From contig JALOLB010000002.1 in NCBI GenBank assembly GCA_025456225.1, positions 1-47,336 on the forward strand: a stretch of DNA of 47,336 bases. The letters are read 5' to 3'. Under the pieces are notes generated by a model. That model made no database searches and had not been told where the DNA came from. It worked only from the letters and a program-made list of their open reading frames with translations. The stretch is from Thermoanaerobaculaceae bacterium (lineage in GTDB: Bacteria > Acidobacteriota > Thermoanaerobaculia > Thermoanaerobaculales > Thermoanaerobaculaceae). A program made the translations under genes and the position numbers. Positions 26,590 through 35,979 of the stretch are shown here, in pieces. Each line of letters opens with the position of its first letter. Within the stretch, counting starts at the first letter, position 1.

Positions 26590-28628
26590 CGCGCACCTCC
26601 CACCTTGACCTCGGCCGCATCGCCCCAGGCGTTGGCCGACTCCAGGCGCACCGTGACGGTCCCGGGCCGGTCGGCCCGTACGAGCCAGGTCAGCTTGGTC
26701 GCCTTGCGGCCTTCCAGCTCCTTGATCGGGGTCCGGGCCTTGCCCGAGAGCAGCGCGGCGCCCGCGGTCTCGAGGATGACGACGGCGGGTGCAGGCTGCT
26801 GGTTCCGCTTCCCCATGGCAGTCGGGAACGGGAGCGAGCCCGTGTTCTCGACCCACACCGCCAGCTCGTGCACGCCGCCGCCCTTTGCCGCCACCTCGGT
26901 CCTGGCGATCTTCAGGCGGGCCAGCTTCTCGGCCAGCGTCAGGACCCACGGCACCTGGCCGTCGAGCAGGGTTGCGAGCATGGCGGCAGGGGGTGTGGTG
27001 TCAGCGTACGGCACTGCGCCGCCGATCTCCACCTCGCCGAGGGTCGGGTGCTTGAAGGGGGTCCACGGGACGAAGCCCTTGCCCCCCAGCTCCTTGTCGC
27101 TCCAGGCTAGCAGCGCCTTCTGCCTGGGATCGCCGCCCTCGCCGCCCTTGGGTTTGGGCATCGCCCGGAGCATGCCCGCCATCTGCTTCGGTGTCATCTG
27201 GCCGCCCTTGACGCCCGCGATGAGGTCCGCCGCCTTGATCTCGGGCGGCGCGCCGACCTCCTTCAGGAACGCCGCGACCTTGGCCTCCCCGAGCGCCACG
27301 AACGTTTCGCTGCTCATGGCCTCCAGGGTGTCGGCCGTGATCCCGGTCTTCTCCTTCGACTCGTCCGCGCTCTCGGGCGGCGTCCACAGGTCCATGCTGA
27401 ACGTCGGGACGCCCATGTGGTAGTAGGACCACAGCTCGGGTGAGCCGTCCCGGGCCTGAGCCGGGTCGAGCCGCTTGCCGTCGAGCTTGACGGCCTTGAG
27501 GAGCTCCTTGTAACGCTCGGAGAGCTCCTTGTAGAGCTTGACGTCGTCCTCGAGAGGGTTGACGACGGCGCCCAGGCCGAGGAAGGAGGCCACCACCGAC
27601 TCGGTGATCTCGAACCCCGGCGGCGCGATCGGCCGCACGAAGTCGAGGATCTCCTGCATGGTGTACGTCCTCGCCGGGTCGAGCCCGACGCGCTTGGCCA
27701 TGTCCTCGGGGACCTTGATCTCGGTGAAGTCCACGGACCCCTTGCGGCCCCCCTCGGGCGGGGCGATGCAGGTGTTGGTCGCACCGAAGAGGAACGTCAT
27801 CGCGATCTCAGGGTGGGCGAAGGCGAACCGCAGCAGGCCGTAGGTCTCGGCCTCGCTGCCCGGCCACCGGCCGCCGGTCGCGGTGAAGGGCCTGAACAGG
27901 TGGGGGAAGGTCACGCCGATGTCGACGCCACCGGGGCCGTCCTCGTTGGTCGCACCGTCGCCGTCGTTGTCGACACCCTCGGTGTGGAGGAAGAAGAGCC
28001 CCTTCTCCCCCTTGGCCGGGTCCGCCTTCCGCATGAGCCGGGGGTCGGCCTCGACCGGGAGCCACTCGCCGGAGGGGTCCTTGACCCGCATCGCGGTGAT
28101 CACGCCGTCGCCGTTGAGGTCCTCGGGGCCGTCCTCGTCGGTCTGGTCGTCGAGGTCGTCGTTGACCCTGGTGCCGTTGCGCGGGTCGGCCACCAGCGGC
28201 CGGGCGAAGTAGCGCGCCGCGGCGTCCGGGTTGCCGTTCGGCACGATGAAGTACGTCATCTCCCTGGTGGCTTCCGGCTTGGAAGCGAGCAGCGTGGCGA
28301 GGCGGAGCGCCGCCTCGGTCGCGACGGGGAGCGTGCCCTCCATGTTCGCCAGCACCAGCACGGCCGGGAGCCGCCGCGCCGGGCGGCCGACCTCGGGCCC
28401 GATCTCGAGCACGAGGACCTCGTGGCCGCCGGGACTGGTCGCGATCGTGTGGCGCGCCGTGGTCGCCGGGCTCGCCTTGACGAGGGCGTCGAGCGCGGCG
28501 ACCACCTCCCGGGGTGCGTGGTAGCGGTCGAAGCTGACCGTGGCCGGCTGGGCGGCCGCCGTCGTCGAGGTGAGGAGGGCGAGGAGGAAACCTCCCGTCC
28601 ATGCTGCGCGTCGGGCAAGCTGGGTCAT
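26586..28628 (-). CDS. M14-like paralog, predicted catalytically inactive
   Basis: Shares SFDRYHAPREVVAALDAL, NGDGVITAMRVKDPSGEW, VDNDGDGATNEDGPGG, PFKHPTLGEVEIGG with the neighbour, but HxxE replaced (NMEGTLP) and ALH replaced (FLFGATN); ATGA overlap. Confidence 0.85.
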   Translation of the reverse strand: MTQLARRAAWTGGFLLALLTSTTAAAQPATVSFDRYHAPREVVAALDALVKASPATTARHTIATSPGGHEVLVLEIGPEVGRPARRLPAVLVLANMEGTLPVATEAALRLATLLASKPEATREMTYFIVPNGNPDAAARYFARPLVADPRNGTRVNDDLDDQTDEDGPEDLNGDGVITAMRVKDPSGEWLPVEADPRLMRKADPAKGEKGLFFLHTEGVDNDGDGATNEDGPGGVDIGVTFPHLFRPFTATGGRWPGSEAETYGLLRFAFAHPEIAMTFLFGATNTCIAPPEGGRKGSVDFTEIKVPEDMAKRVGLDPARTYTMQEILDFVRPIAPPGFEITESVVASFLGLGAVVNPLEDDVKLYKELSERYKELLKAVKLDGKRLDPAQARDGSPELWSYYHMGVPTFSMDLWTPPESADESKEKTGITADTLEAMSSETFVALGEAKVAAFLKEVGAPPEIKAADLIAGVKGGQMTPKQMAGMLRAMPKPKGGEGGDPRQKALLAWSDKELGGKGFVPWTPFKHPTLGEVEIGGAVPYADTTPPAAMLATLLDGQVPWVLTLAEKLARLKIARTEVAAKGGGVHELAVWVENTGSLPFPTAMGKRNQQPAPAVVILETAGAALLSGKARTPIKELEGRKATKLTWLVRADRPGTVTVRLESANAWGDAAEVKVGGAR

Positions 28629-28954
28629 GCGTACCTCATCTGGCGGATGGGTGCAAGGCGCTGTGCCGCGAGGTCGAAGGCCGTGCCGCCCACGATGCTG
28701 GGGTGGCACCGCCTCCCGGCCCGGCCGAAGCAGGGCCTCGAGCTCAGACCGCGCGCACAGGATGAGAACGTCCATTCCACGCCACGGAGGGTAGCAGCAG
28801 CCGCGGGTGCGTCAACTCCCTCGGAGCGACTCCCTCGGAACGTCGCCGCCGTCCCACCTGTCGCATCTGGCCCAGCGTGGGACCGCAGGAGTACCGGCAG
28901 ATCCCTGAGAGCCGCCGTGGCGTACTGCTGCGTGCGCCTTCTGTCGCCCGGTTG

Positions 28955-31300
28955 CTACGTGCTGCCGGCGGCGGTCGGGCGGCGGTAGCGGGATGGGAGG
29001 TCGGCATACAGCACCGACTGGTTCCGCCCGTGACCCTTGGCGTAGTAGAGCGCCCGGTCGGCCTCCTCGAGCACCTCGTCGGCGGCGTCGCCGCTCCGGC
29101 CCGCGAACGAGGCCACGCCGATGCTCACCGTGAGGCCGACCCGGTTGTCGTCGAGGACGGCGCCGTCCTGCTGCACGGCACGCCGGATCTTCTCGGCCAC
29201 CTGATGGGCGCCGTCCCAGTCGGCCCGGGGCAGGAGAATCGCGAACTCCTCGCCGCCGAATCGTGCCGCCGTGTCACCTGCGCGCGTGTGCCGGCGGATC
29301 GTGTCGGCGAGGAGGCGCAGCGCGCGGTCGCCGAAGGCGTGGCCGAAGGTGTCGTTGACGCGCTTGAAGTGGTCGAGGTCGAGCATGAGCACGGTCAGCG
29401 GCTCGCCGGTCCGCGACGCGCGAGCTGCTTCCGACTCGAACGCCGATCCGAGCTGCCGGCGGTTGCACAGCCCGGTGAGGGGATCGGTGAAGGCCAGCGT
29501 CTGCAGGGCCTCCTTCTCGCGCTCGAGGTCGAGCAGGCGGCTGGCGTGGTGCGCGGACGCCTCATCTCCCCCGCGGGTCGCCGTCAGCCCGGGCGCCTCG
29601 ACCGCAGGGAAGGCGCGCAGCGCCAGGCTCAACTGGTCCGCAACGATGCCCGCGAGCTGGAGCTCCCGCGGCGAGTAGTCCTCCTCGCCCACCTTGTCGC
29701 CGAGCGCCAGCACGCCGATGGCCTCGGTCGGCCCTCGCAGTGGCAGCACGTGGAGGAAGCGGGCGGCCCCACCCGGTTCGGTGGCCGGTGTCGCCTGCCC
29801 GGAGGACAGCGTGGCCGCGACCTCCGCGAGGGGAGACCCTTCGATCCGGCGGACGAGGTCGGCCGAAACGTTGGTCGAGTGCTCGTGTCGCGCGTTGCCG
29901 CCGGTGTCCGCGGTGACGAGCAGGAGGGATTCGGGGGTCGCGAGCCGGCGGAGCAGGAGGCTCGCCTTCTCGATCGCCTCGTCCCGCGTCGCCGCATCCC
30001 GCAGCGCGGCGAGGAGCTCCTCGACGGCCCCGCCGAAGTCGAGCTCGAATCGCCGGCGCCACGAGGCGATGGTCCGCTTCACCCACCCTTCCACGGGGAG
30101 GTACGCGAACGCGGCGGCAACCGGGATCGTGAGGTAGAACAGGCCCGGGATCCGTCCCCCGGCAAACAGCCAGCGCCCCAGGCGGACCACCAGCAGCGTG
30201 AGCCCGGGCACGAGCAGGAGGAGCGTCACCACGCCGGTGATGCTGCGGTCGATCACCACCTCGACGTCGAGCAGCCGGTACCGGACGATGGCCACCGCCG
30301 TGGCCAGCGGCATCAGCACGAGGAACGGCACCGTAACGGAGACCATCAGGGCGTGGGCGCTGTCCCCCTTGATGAGGCCGAGCAGATAGGGGAGGTAGTA
30401 CCCCAACGCGTACGGGCAGGCGCCGGCGGCCATCCCCCAGAGCAGCCACTGGAGCTTGCGCCGTGCCCGCAGGGTCCGCACCCAGCGCAGGGGGAGCACG
30501 AAGAAGGCGACGAGGGTGCCGATGACGATCCACCCGTTGAGGGACCTGATCGCCATGTCGACCGCGTCGAAAACGTGGGCAATCCTCGCATAGGCCGGGA
30601 GCTGCACCTCGATGGCGAGCCGTTCGACGATCAGGTACAGGCTGACGACCACACCCCATCCCAGGAGCGCCCAGCGGGGGAGGCGCAGCCTGTGCCTGAG
30701 GGTCTCGTCGTCGGCGACCACCACCATGAGGTTGAAGCAGAGCGGTGCCACCAGGCAGAAGATCGGCGCGAAGAAGAGGTTCGTGCTCACGGTGCACGTC
30801 AGCGGGGTGGCGACGAGGACCGCGATCGCCCCCTGGGACGCGACGAATGGAAGGACCGCGGGCTCGAACGGTCGGTGCACGAGGGTGAGCGCCAGCACCG
30901 CCAGGATGAACAGGGCAATGCCCAGGTAGATGCGGGCGAGAACCGGGGTGTGGGTGTGGGGAAGCGTGACCTGGAGGTGCACGGTCTGGCCGGCTCGGTC
31001 GACGGCGACGTCGCGAGGGTCGCCCGGCGGGAACAGGGCGTTGAGCTGGTAGAAGGTGAGCGGGCCCACCACCGGCTGGCCGTTCACGGAGAGGATGCGG
31101 TCCCCCACCTGCAGGGGCGACTGGCGTCCGGCGTGCTGGACGGTCAGCGTCTGACAGTCGAGGCAGGGCCAGAAGCTGAAGCGCGCGCACCGGTCCAGGC
31201 TCGAGTTGCCGTGCCAGACCATGGCCGCTGCCGCAACCAGCAGAGCAAGGGACAGGAAGGCCGCACTGCGAGGCCGAGTCGTTCGTCGCCGCCCGGACAT
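28955..31300 (-). CDS. Membrane diguanylate cyclase: PDZ-like domain, multi-TM, GAF-like and GGDEF
   Basis: PLQVGDRILSVNGQPVVGPLTF; multiple TM; FTDPLTGLCNRRQL...LDLDHFKRVNDTFGHAFGDRAL...RAGDTAARFGGEEFAILLP (GGEEF with RxxD I-site). Confidence 0.92.
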   Translation of the reverse strand: MSGRRRTTRPRSAAFLSLALLVAAAAMVWHGNSSLDRCARFSFWPCLDCQTLTVQHAGRQSPLQVGDRILSVNGQPVVGPLTFYQLNALFPPGDPRDVAVDRAGQTVHLQVTLPHTHTPVLARIYLGIALFILAVLALTLVHRPFEPAVLPFVASQGAIAVLVATPLTCTVSTNLFFAPIFCLVAPLCFNLMVVVADDETLRHRLRLPRWALLGWGVVVSLYLIVERLAIEVQLPAYARIAHVFDAVDMAIRSLNGWIVIGTLVAFFVLPLRWVRTLRARRKLQWLLWGMAAGACPYALGYYLPYLLGLIKGDSAHALMVSVTVPFLVLMPLATAVAIVRYRLLDVEVVIDRSITGVVTLLLLVPGLTLLVVRLGRWLFAGGRIPGLFYLTIPVAAAFAYLPVEGWVKRTIASWRRRFELDFGGAVEELLAALRDAATRDEAIEKASLLLRRLATPESLLLVTADTGGNARHEHSTNVSADLVRRIEGSPLAEVAATLSSGQATPATEPGGAARFLHVLPLRGPTEAIGVLALGDKVGEEDYSPRELQLAGIVADQLSLALRAFPAVEAPGLTATRGGDEASAHHASRLLDLEREKEALQTLAFTDPLTGLCNRRQLGSAFESEAARASRTGEPLTVLMLDLDHFKRVNDTFGHAFGDRALRLLADTIRRHTRAGDTAARFGGEEFAILLPRADWDGAHQVAEKIRRAVQQDGAVLDDNRVGLTVSIGVASFAGRSGDAADEVLEEADRALYYAKGHGRNQSVLYADLPSRYRRPTAAGST

Positions 31301-31393
31301 TGCGGGCATTGTACAGGGGTGAGACTCGGCCTGTCCGCTGCGATGGGAGGCCCCCCGGCGCCAGCGACCCCGGGCGACTCGCGCCCGGGCGGG

Positions 31394-31409
31394 CGTCCGG
31401 ATCCGGACG
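31394..31409. promoter_or_regulatory. Perfect 16-bp palindrome, candidate operator
   Basis: CGTCCGGATCCGGACG between divergent genes. Confidence 0.4.
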
Positions 31410-31568
31410 ATCGCGTCTCGCTCCCGGACACCCGGACCATGCCACCGAGAGCGCGTCGTGCGCTGGGTGCTGCCCGGGTGGCATCCGGAGGGACGAGCGG
31501 CCCGTGGCACACGAGTTGCTTTGGCGTTCGCCAGGGGCTCGCTGCCACCCCGACCAGGAGCGGAGAGG

Positions 31569-34013
31569 ATGCACATGGGCACGACGCACAACGACCTCAG
31601 ACTGGCGGTTCGCTCCCTGCTGCGGCGCCCCGTCTTCACGGTGGTCGCCGCCATGACCCTCGCCCTCGGCGTCGGCGCCAGCACGGCGATGTTCAGCGTG
31701 TTTCACGGCATCGTCCTGCAGCCGCTGCGCTACCCGGCACCGGAACGGGTGGTGCGCCTGTTCCCGACCGTGCGCGAGGGGATCCCGGCACCCTGGACCG
31801 GCGCCGACTTCGTCGACTTCGCCCGGCAGGCGTCGTCCTACGAGGCCGTCGCGGGCTTCCAGTACGTCGACTACTCGGTGGCGGCCGGGGGGGCGCCCCG
31901 ACTGGTCGTGGGCGCCTCGGTGACGTCTGCGTTCTTCCAGGTTCTCGCGGTGGCGCCGCTGCACGGCCGGGTCCTCGGCCCCGCGAGCGATCCGCCGGGC
32001 GGTGCCCGGGTGGTGGTCCTGGGGTATGACGAGTGGCAGTCGCAGCTCGGCGCCGATCCGTCCGTCGTCGGCCGCACGATCGAGCTTGCCGGCGAGGGGT
32101 TCACGGTCGTGGGCGTGATGCCCCCCGGGTTCTCCTGCCCCTCCGGCGCCCGGCTGTGGACCGCCTCCCGCTTCCGCGCGCCGGAGCGTGCGGACGCCGG
32201 GCTCGACCCGGGCGAGGATCGCGGCGACAGGTACTTCAATGTCGTCGGCCGGCTCAGGGCGGGCGTCACCCTGGATCAGGCGCGGGAGGAGGGCAAGGCC
32301 ATCAACGCGCGCCTCGCCGGCGCCTTCCCGGAGACCAACCGGGGTCAGGGGTTTGGCCTTCACCCCCTGCACGAGGACGTGGTCTCGTCGGTGCGGCCGA
32401 TGCTCGCCGCCCTCCTCGCCGCCGCCGGGCTCGTCCTGCTCGTCGCCTGCGCCAACGTCGCCAACGTGCTGCTGGCCAGCGCAGCGGGGCGCACCCGCGA
32501 GGTCGCCGTGCGCACCGCCCTGGGCGCCGGCAGGCTCCGCATCGCCCGCCAGCTCCTGTGCGAGAGCGTGGTGCTCGGGCTCGTGGGCGGCACGCTCGGG
32601 ATCGGCCTCGCGGCCGCCGGCACCAGGGGTCTGCTGGCGTCGATCGCCAGCGACCTCCCCCGCGCCGCAGAGGTCTCGCTGAGCCTTCCGGTGCTCGGCT
32701 TCGCGCTCGCCGCATCCCTGCTCTCGGGGATCGCGTTCGGTGTGGTACCGGTGCTGTGGCTCACCAGGGGCGACCCGGCCGGGGCGCTGCGGGAGGCGGG
32801 CGGGCGGACGATCCTCGGGCGGGCGCACGGGCGTGCCCGCGCCGCCCTGGTCGCGGCCGAGATGGCGATCTCGCTGGCGCTCCTGGTGGGTGCCGGCCTG
32901 CTCGTCCGCACGCTCGGCGAGCTCGGTTCGGTGGATCCCGGCTTCTCGGAGCGCAACGCCCTCACCGCCCAGGTCTGGCTTCCGGGGACGCGCGCCATCG
33001 GGGACGACGAGCTGCGCGTCTTTCACACCTCGCTGCTGGAGAAGATCCGCACGCTGCCGGGCGTGACCTCGGCCGGGGCCGTGCTCAGCCTCCCGGTCGA
33101 CGACGCCATCAGCGCCAGGGAGGGCTACTCGATCGAGGGGCGGGTCGGCGAGCGCGGCAGCGAGCCGGTCGCGGGCCTGCAGATCGCCAGCCCGGGCTAC
33201 TTCGAGAGCCTCGGCATCCCCGTGCTGCGGGGCCGGCCCTTCACCGACGCGGACGGTCCCCAGGCTCCGCCGGTGATGATCGTGAGCCAGGCGTTCGCCG
33301 ACCGCTTCTTCCCGGGCGAGGACCCGGTCGGCAGGCGCATGGGCGCCGGGCATCCCGAGGACCCGGGATTCCGGTGGGCCACCATCGTCGGCGTGGTGGG
33401 CAGCACGCGCCACGGTGGGCTGGACTCGGGGCCCAAGGCGGAGGCCTACACGCCCCTCGCGCAGGCACCGACCCCGTGGATCTCCCTGGTGCTCCGCGCA
33501 TCGGTCCCCGCGGGCTCGCTCGCCGAGCCCCTCCGCCAGGCCGTCATGGAGATGGACCCGCATCAGCCGGTGGCGCGCATCCAGACGGTCGCGGAGATCC
33601 TCCACGACTCCCTGGCCCGCCGCAGGCTGCACCTCTGGCTGCTCGGCCTGTTCGCGCTCATGACACTCGGGCTCGCCGCGGTCGGCCAGTTCGGGGTCAT
33701 GAGCTTCGCCGTCGCGCAGCGGACCCCCGAGATCGGCCTCCGGGTCGCGCTGGGTGCCGGGTCTCGGGACGTGATCCGTCTCGTCGCGCTGCAGGCCGCC
33801 GGCCCGCTCCTCGCCGGGCTCCTGCTGGGCACCTGCGGGGCCTTCCTGGTCGGGCGCCTGATGCGGAGCTTCCTCTTTGGCGTGGGGGCTGCGGACCCGC
33901 TCTCGCTCGTTGCCGGCGCCGTCGTCCTGACCGCAGCGGCAGCCGTGGCCTCGCTCCTTCCCACCCTCCGCGCCCTGCGCACCGACCCGATCGCCTCGCT
34001 CCGCAGCGAGTAG
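31569..34013 (+). CDS. ADOP/MacB-FtsX-type ABC transporter permease
   Basis: DLRLAVRSLLRRPVFTVVAAMTLALGVGASTAMFSVFHGIVLQPLRYPAPERVVRL...; duplicated FtsX permease domains; ...ALRTDPIASLRSE. Confidence 0.92.
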   Translation: MHMGTTHNDLRLAVRSLLRRPVFTVVAAMTLALGVGASTAMFSVFHGIVLQPLRYPAPERVVRLFPTVREGIPAPWTGADFVDFARQASSYEAVAGFQYVDYSVAAGGAPRLVVGASVTSAFFQVLAVAPLHGRVLGPASDPPGGARVVVLGYDEWQSQLGADPSVVGRTIELAGEGFTVVGVMPPGFSCPSGARLWTASRFRAPERADAGLDPGEDRGDRYFNVVGRLRAGVTLDQAREEGKAINARLAGAFPETNRGQGFGLHPLHEDVVSSVRPMLAALLAAAGLVLLVACANVANVLLASAAGRTREVAVRTALGAGRLRIARQLLCESVVLGLVGGTLGIGLAAAGTRGLLASIASDLPRAAEVSLSLPVLGFALAASLLSGIAFGVVPVLWLTRGDPAGALREAGGRTILGRAHGRARAALVAAEMAISLALLVGAGLLVRTLGELGSVDPGFSERNALTAQVWLPGTRAIGDDELRVFHTSLLEKIRTLPGVTSAGAVLSLPVDDAISAREGYSIEGRVGERGSEPVAGLQIASPGYFESLGIPVLRGRPFTDADGPQAPPVMIVSQAFADRFFPGEDPVGRRMGAGHPEDPGFRWATIVGVVGSTRHGGLDSGPKAEAYTPLAQAPTPWISLVLRASVPAGSLAEPLRQAVMEMDPHQPVARIQTVAEILHDSLARRRLHLWLLGLFALMTLGLAAVGQFGVMSFAVAQRTPEIGLRVALGAGSRDVIRLVALQAAGPLLAGLLLGTCGAFLVGRLMRSFLFGVGAADPLSLVAGAVVLTAAAAVASLLPTLRALRTDPIASLRSE

Positions 34014-34024
34014 CCCCCGGCGCG

Positions 34025-34393
34025 TCAGTGGGTCGGGGAGCCAGGCGCCTGCAGGTCGAGCAGCTCGACGTTGACCCAGGTGATCTCGGTGTCGGCCGTT
34101 CCGCCTGCCCGGCATGGGGGCCAGTCGCCCCCTGGGGGACCACCGCCCTCTGGTCCGCCGCCGAACCCTCCGGACGAGCCTCCGCCGGGCGCTCCCCCGG
34201 GACCCCCGCCGAACCCTCCTCCCGGACCGCCCTGCTGGTGTCCGCCCTCGGCGCCCAGGTGCTCGCGCGTCCCCTTCAGCTCGGCAGGCGTCACGCCGCC
34301 CATCTGGAAGCCAACGGCGATCCTCGCCGGCGGGCTCACACCGCCGAGCTGGGCGGCCGGGCTGCCGGCCGCCGGCGCCAGGTAGTCCGTCAC
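34025..34393 (-). CDS. Hypothetical Gly-rich protein (GTG start)
   Basis: Open frame convergent to the permease and divergent from nikR; GGFGGGPGGAPGGGSSGGFGGG. Confidence 0.4.
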   Translation of the reverse strand: MTDYLAPAAGSPAAQLGGVSPPARIAVGFQMGGVTPAELKGTREHLGAEGGHQQGGPGGGFGGGPGGAPGGGSSGGFGGGPEGGGPPGGDWPPCRAGGTADTEITWVNVELLDLQAPGSPTH

Positions 34394-34455
34394 GCTCCAC
34401 GCCGTGGCGCACGGCTGCCGGTGCCCTCCGCAGGGATGGACATGGGACAGCCCGA

Positions 34456-34482
34456 GTATTACGATCGGACCGGTCGTAATAC
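34456..34482. promoter_or_regulatory. Candidate NikR operator
   Basis: GTATTACGA-TCGGACCGG-TCGTAATAC, 9-bp perfect arms, 11 nt before the nikR GTG. Confidence 0.75.
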
Positions 34483-34493
34483 GGAGGTGCGCC

Positions 34494-34910
34494 GTGCCGG
34501 ATCTCGAACGCCTCAGCTTCTCGCTCGAGCGGCCGCTGCTGGAGCGGCTGGAGAGGCTCCGGGAGGAGGCCGGCTACGGCAACCGCTCCGAGCTGCTGCG
34601 GGACATGATCCGCGGGCGGCTGGTGGACCGGGCGTGGGAGCTGGACGGGGAGGCGGTGGGGACCATCACCCTCGTCTACGACCACCACGCGCGGCGCCTC
34701 AACGAGCGGCTCACCGAGCTGCAGCACGACCACCACGAGGTGATCCTCGCCACCACCCACGTGCACCTGGACCACCACCACTGCGTCGAGGTCATCCTGG
34801 TGCGGGGCCGCGCTGGACGGATCCGCGCCATCGCCGACGCGCTGGGCAAGCAGAAGGGCGTGCTGCACGCCGGCCTGTCGATGAGCTCCACGGGGCAGGA
34901 GCTGGCCTGA
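34494..34910 (+). CDS. nikR: Nickel-responsive regulator NikR
   Basis: LERLSFSLERPLLERLERLREEAGYGNRSELLRDMIRGRL; THVHLDHHHCVEVILVRG nickel-ligand pattern. Confidence 0.95.
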   Translation: MPDLERLSFSLERPLLERLERLREEAGYGNRSELLRDMIRGRLVDRAWELDGEAVGTITLVYDHHARRLNERLTELQHDHHEVILATTHVHLDHHHCVEVILVRGRAGRIRAIADALGKQKGVLHAGLSMSSTGQELA

Positions 34911-35005
34911 TGGCAGGTCCCCCGTCGCGTGCGGCGGCAAGCCTGATGGTCGGGGGTCGGTGGCCACGACAGCTCGACCTCGGCGCTCGGAAGACGTGAC
35001 GGCGC

Positions 35006-35974
35006 ATGCACATCCCTGACGGGTTCCTGGACGCGAGGACGGCGGTGGCCACGGGAGCGCTGGCGGCGGCGGGGCTCGGCATCGCCCTGCGGCAGGCGCG
35101 GGTGCACCTGCCGCCGCGCCGCGTGCCGCTGCTGGGTGTCACGGCGGCGTTCGTGTTCGCGGCCCAGATGGTCAACTTCCCGGTGGCGGGCGGCACCTCC
35201 GGCCACCTGATCGGCGCCGTCCTCGCGGCGGCGCTGCTGGGCCCGAGCGCCGCGGTGGTCGTGGTCTCCTCCGTGCTGATCGTGCAGTGCCTGATGTTCG
35301 CGGATGGCGGCCTCTCGGCGCTGGGGGCGAACATCCTCAACATGGGGGTGCTGGGCACGGTCGGCGGCTGGGCGATCTACCACGGGGTCAGCCGCGTCGT
35401 GAGGGGCCTGTTCGGCCGCGTGCTGGCGGCCACCTTCGCGGCCTGGTGCAGCACGGTGCTCGCCTCGATTGCCTGCGCCGGGGAGCTGGCGGTGTCCGGG
35501 ACCGTGGCCTGGCGGCTGGTCCTCCCCGCCATGGCGGGCGTGCACGCGCTCATCGGCCTCGGCGAAGGGGTGATCACGGCCCTCGTCCTGGCAGGGATCG
35601 CCCGCACCCGGCCCGAGCTGCTCGAGCCGGATGCCGCGATCGAGCCTCGCACCTCGGTGGCTGCGGTGGCGGCGTACGGGGCGGTGATCGCCATGACGCT
35701 GGCGCTCTTCGCCTCGCCGCTGGCCTCGCGCTGGCCGGACGGGCTCGACCGGACCGCCGAGGCGCTGGGCTTCGGGGAGAAGGCGGCGCCCCCTGTCCTG
35801 AACGCGCCCATCCCCGGGTACGAGATGCCCGGGATCGGCGGGGATGCCCTCGCCACCGCCCTCGCTGGCGGGACGGGCACCCTCGTCGTGCTCGCACTGT
35901 CCTGGCTGGTCGCGCGGGTCCTGGTGCCCCGGGCGCGCGTCGACGACCCACCGGGCGCGGTCGGGGAGCCGTAG
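35006..35974 (+). CDS. ECF nickel/cobalt transporter substrate-binding fusion NikMN (CbiM plus PDGLE-like domain)
   Basis: MHIPDGFLD N-terminus; AAQMVNFPVAGGTSGHLIGAVLAAALLGP; C-terminal PDGLDRTAEALGF. Confidence 0.93.
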   Translation: MHIPDGFLDARTAVATGALAAAGLGIALRQARVHLPPRRVPLLGVTAAFVFAAQMVNFPVAGGTSGHLIGAVLAAALLGPSAAVVVVSSVLIVQCLMFADGGLSALGANILNMGVLGTVGGWAIYHGVSRVVRGLFGRVLAATFAAWCSTVLASIACAGELAVSGTVAWRLVLPAMAGVHALIGLGEGVITALVLAGIARTRPELLEPDAAIEPRTSVAAVAAYGAVIAMTLALFASPLASRWPDGLDRTAEALGFGEKAAPPVLNAPIPGYEMPGIGGDALATALAGGTGTLVVLALSWLVARVLVPRARVDDPPGAVGEP

Positions 35975-35979
35975 TCACC

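Noticed and set aside
24907-27423. 838-aa plus-strand ORF
   Set aside because: Antisense shadow of the two M14 genes
28877-32029. 1050-aa plus-strand ORF
   Set aside because: Antisense to the diguanylate cyclase and out of frame with the permease; composition not protein-like
31569-34013. Permease as part of a complete ABC exporter here
   Set aside because: No cognate ATPase or membrane-fusion gene adjacent; ADOP permeases are commonly orphaned, so not counted as a system
29562-34967. 1801-aa minus-strand ORF
   Set aside because: Shadow frame across the permease, nikR and out-of-frame cyclase; no recognisable domains
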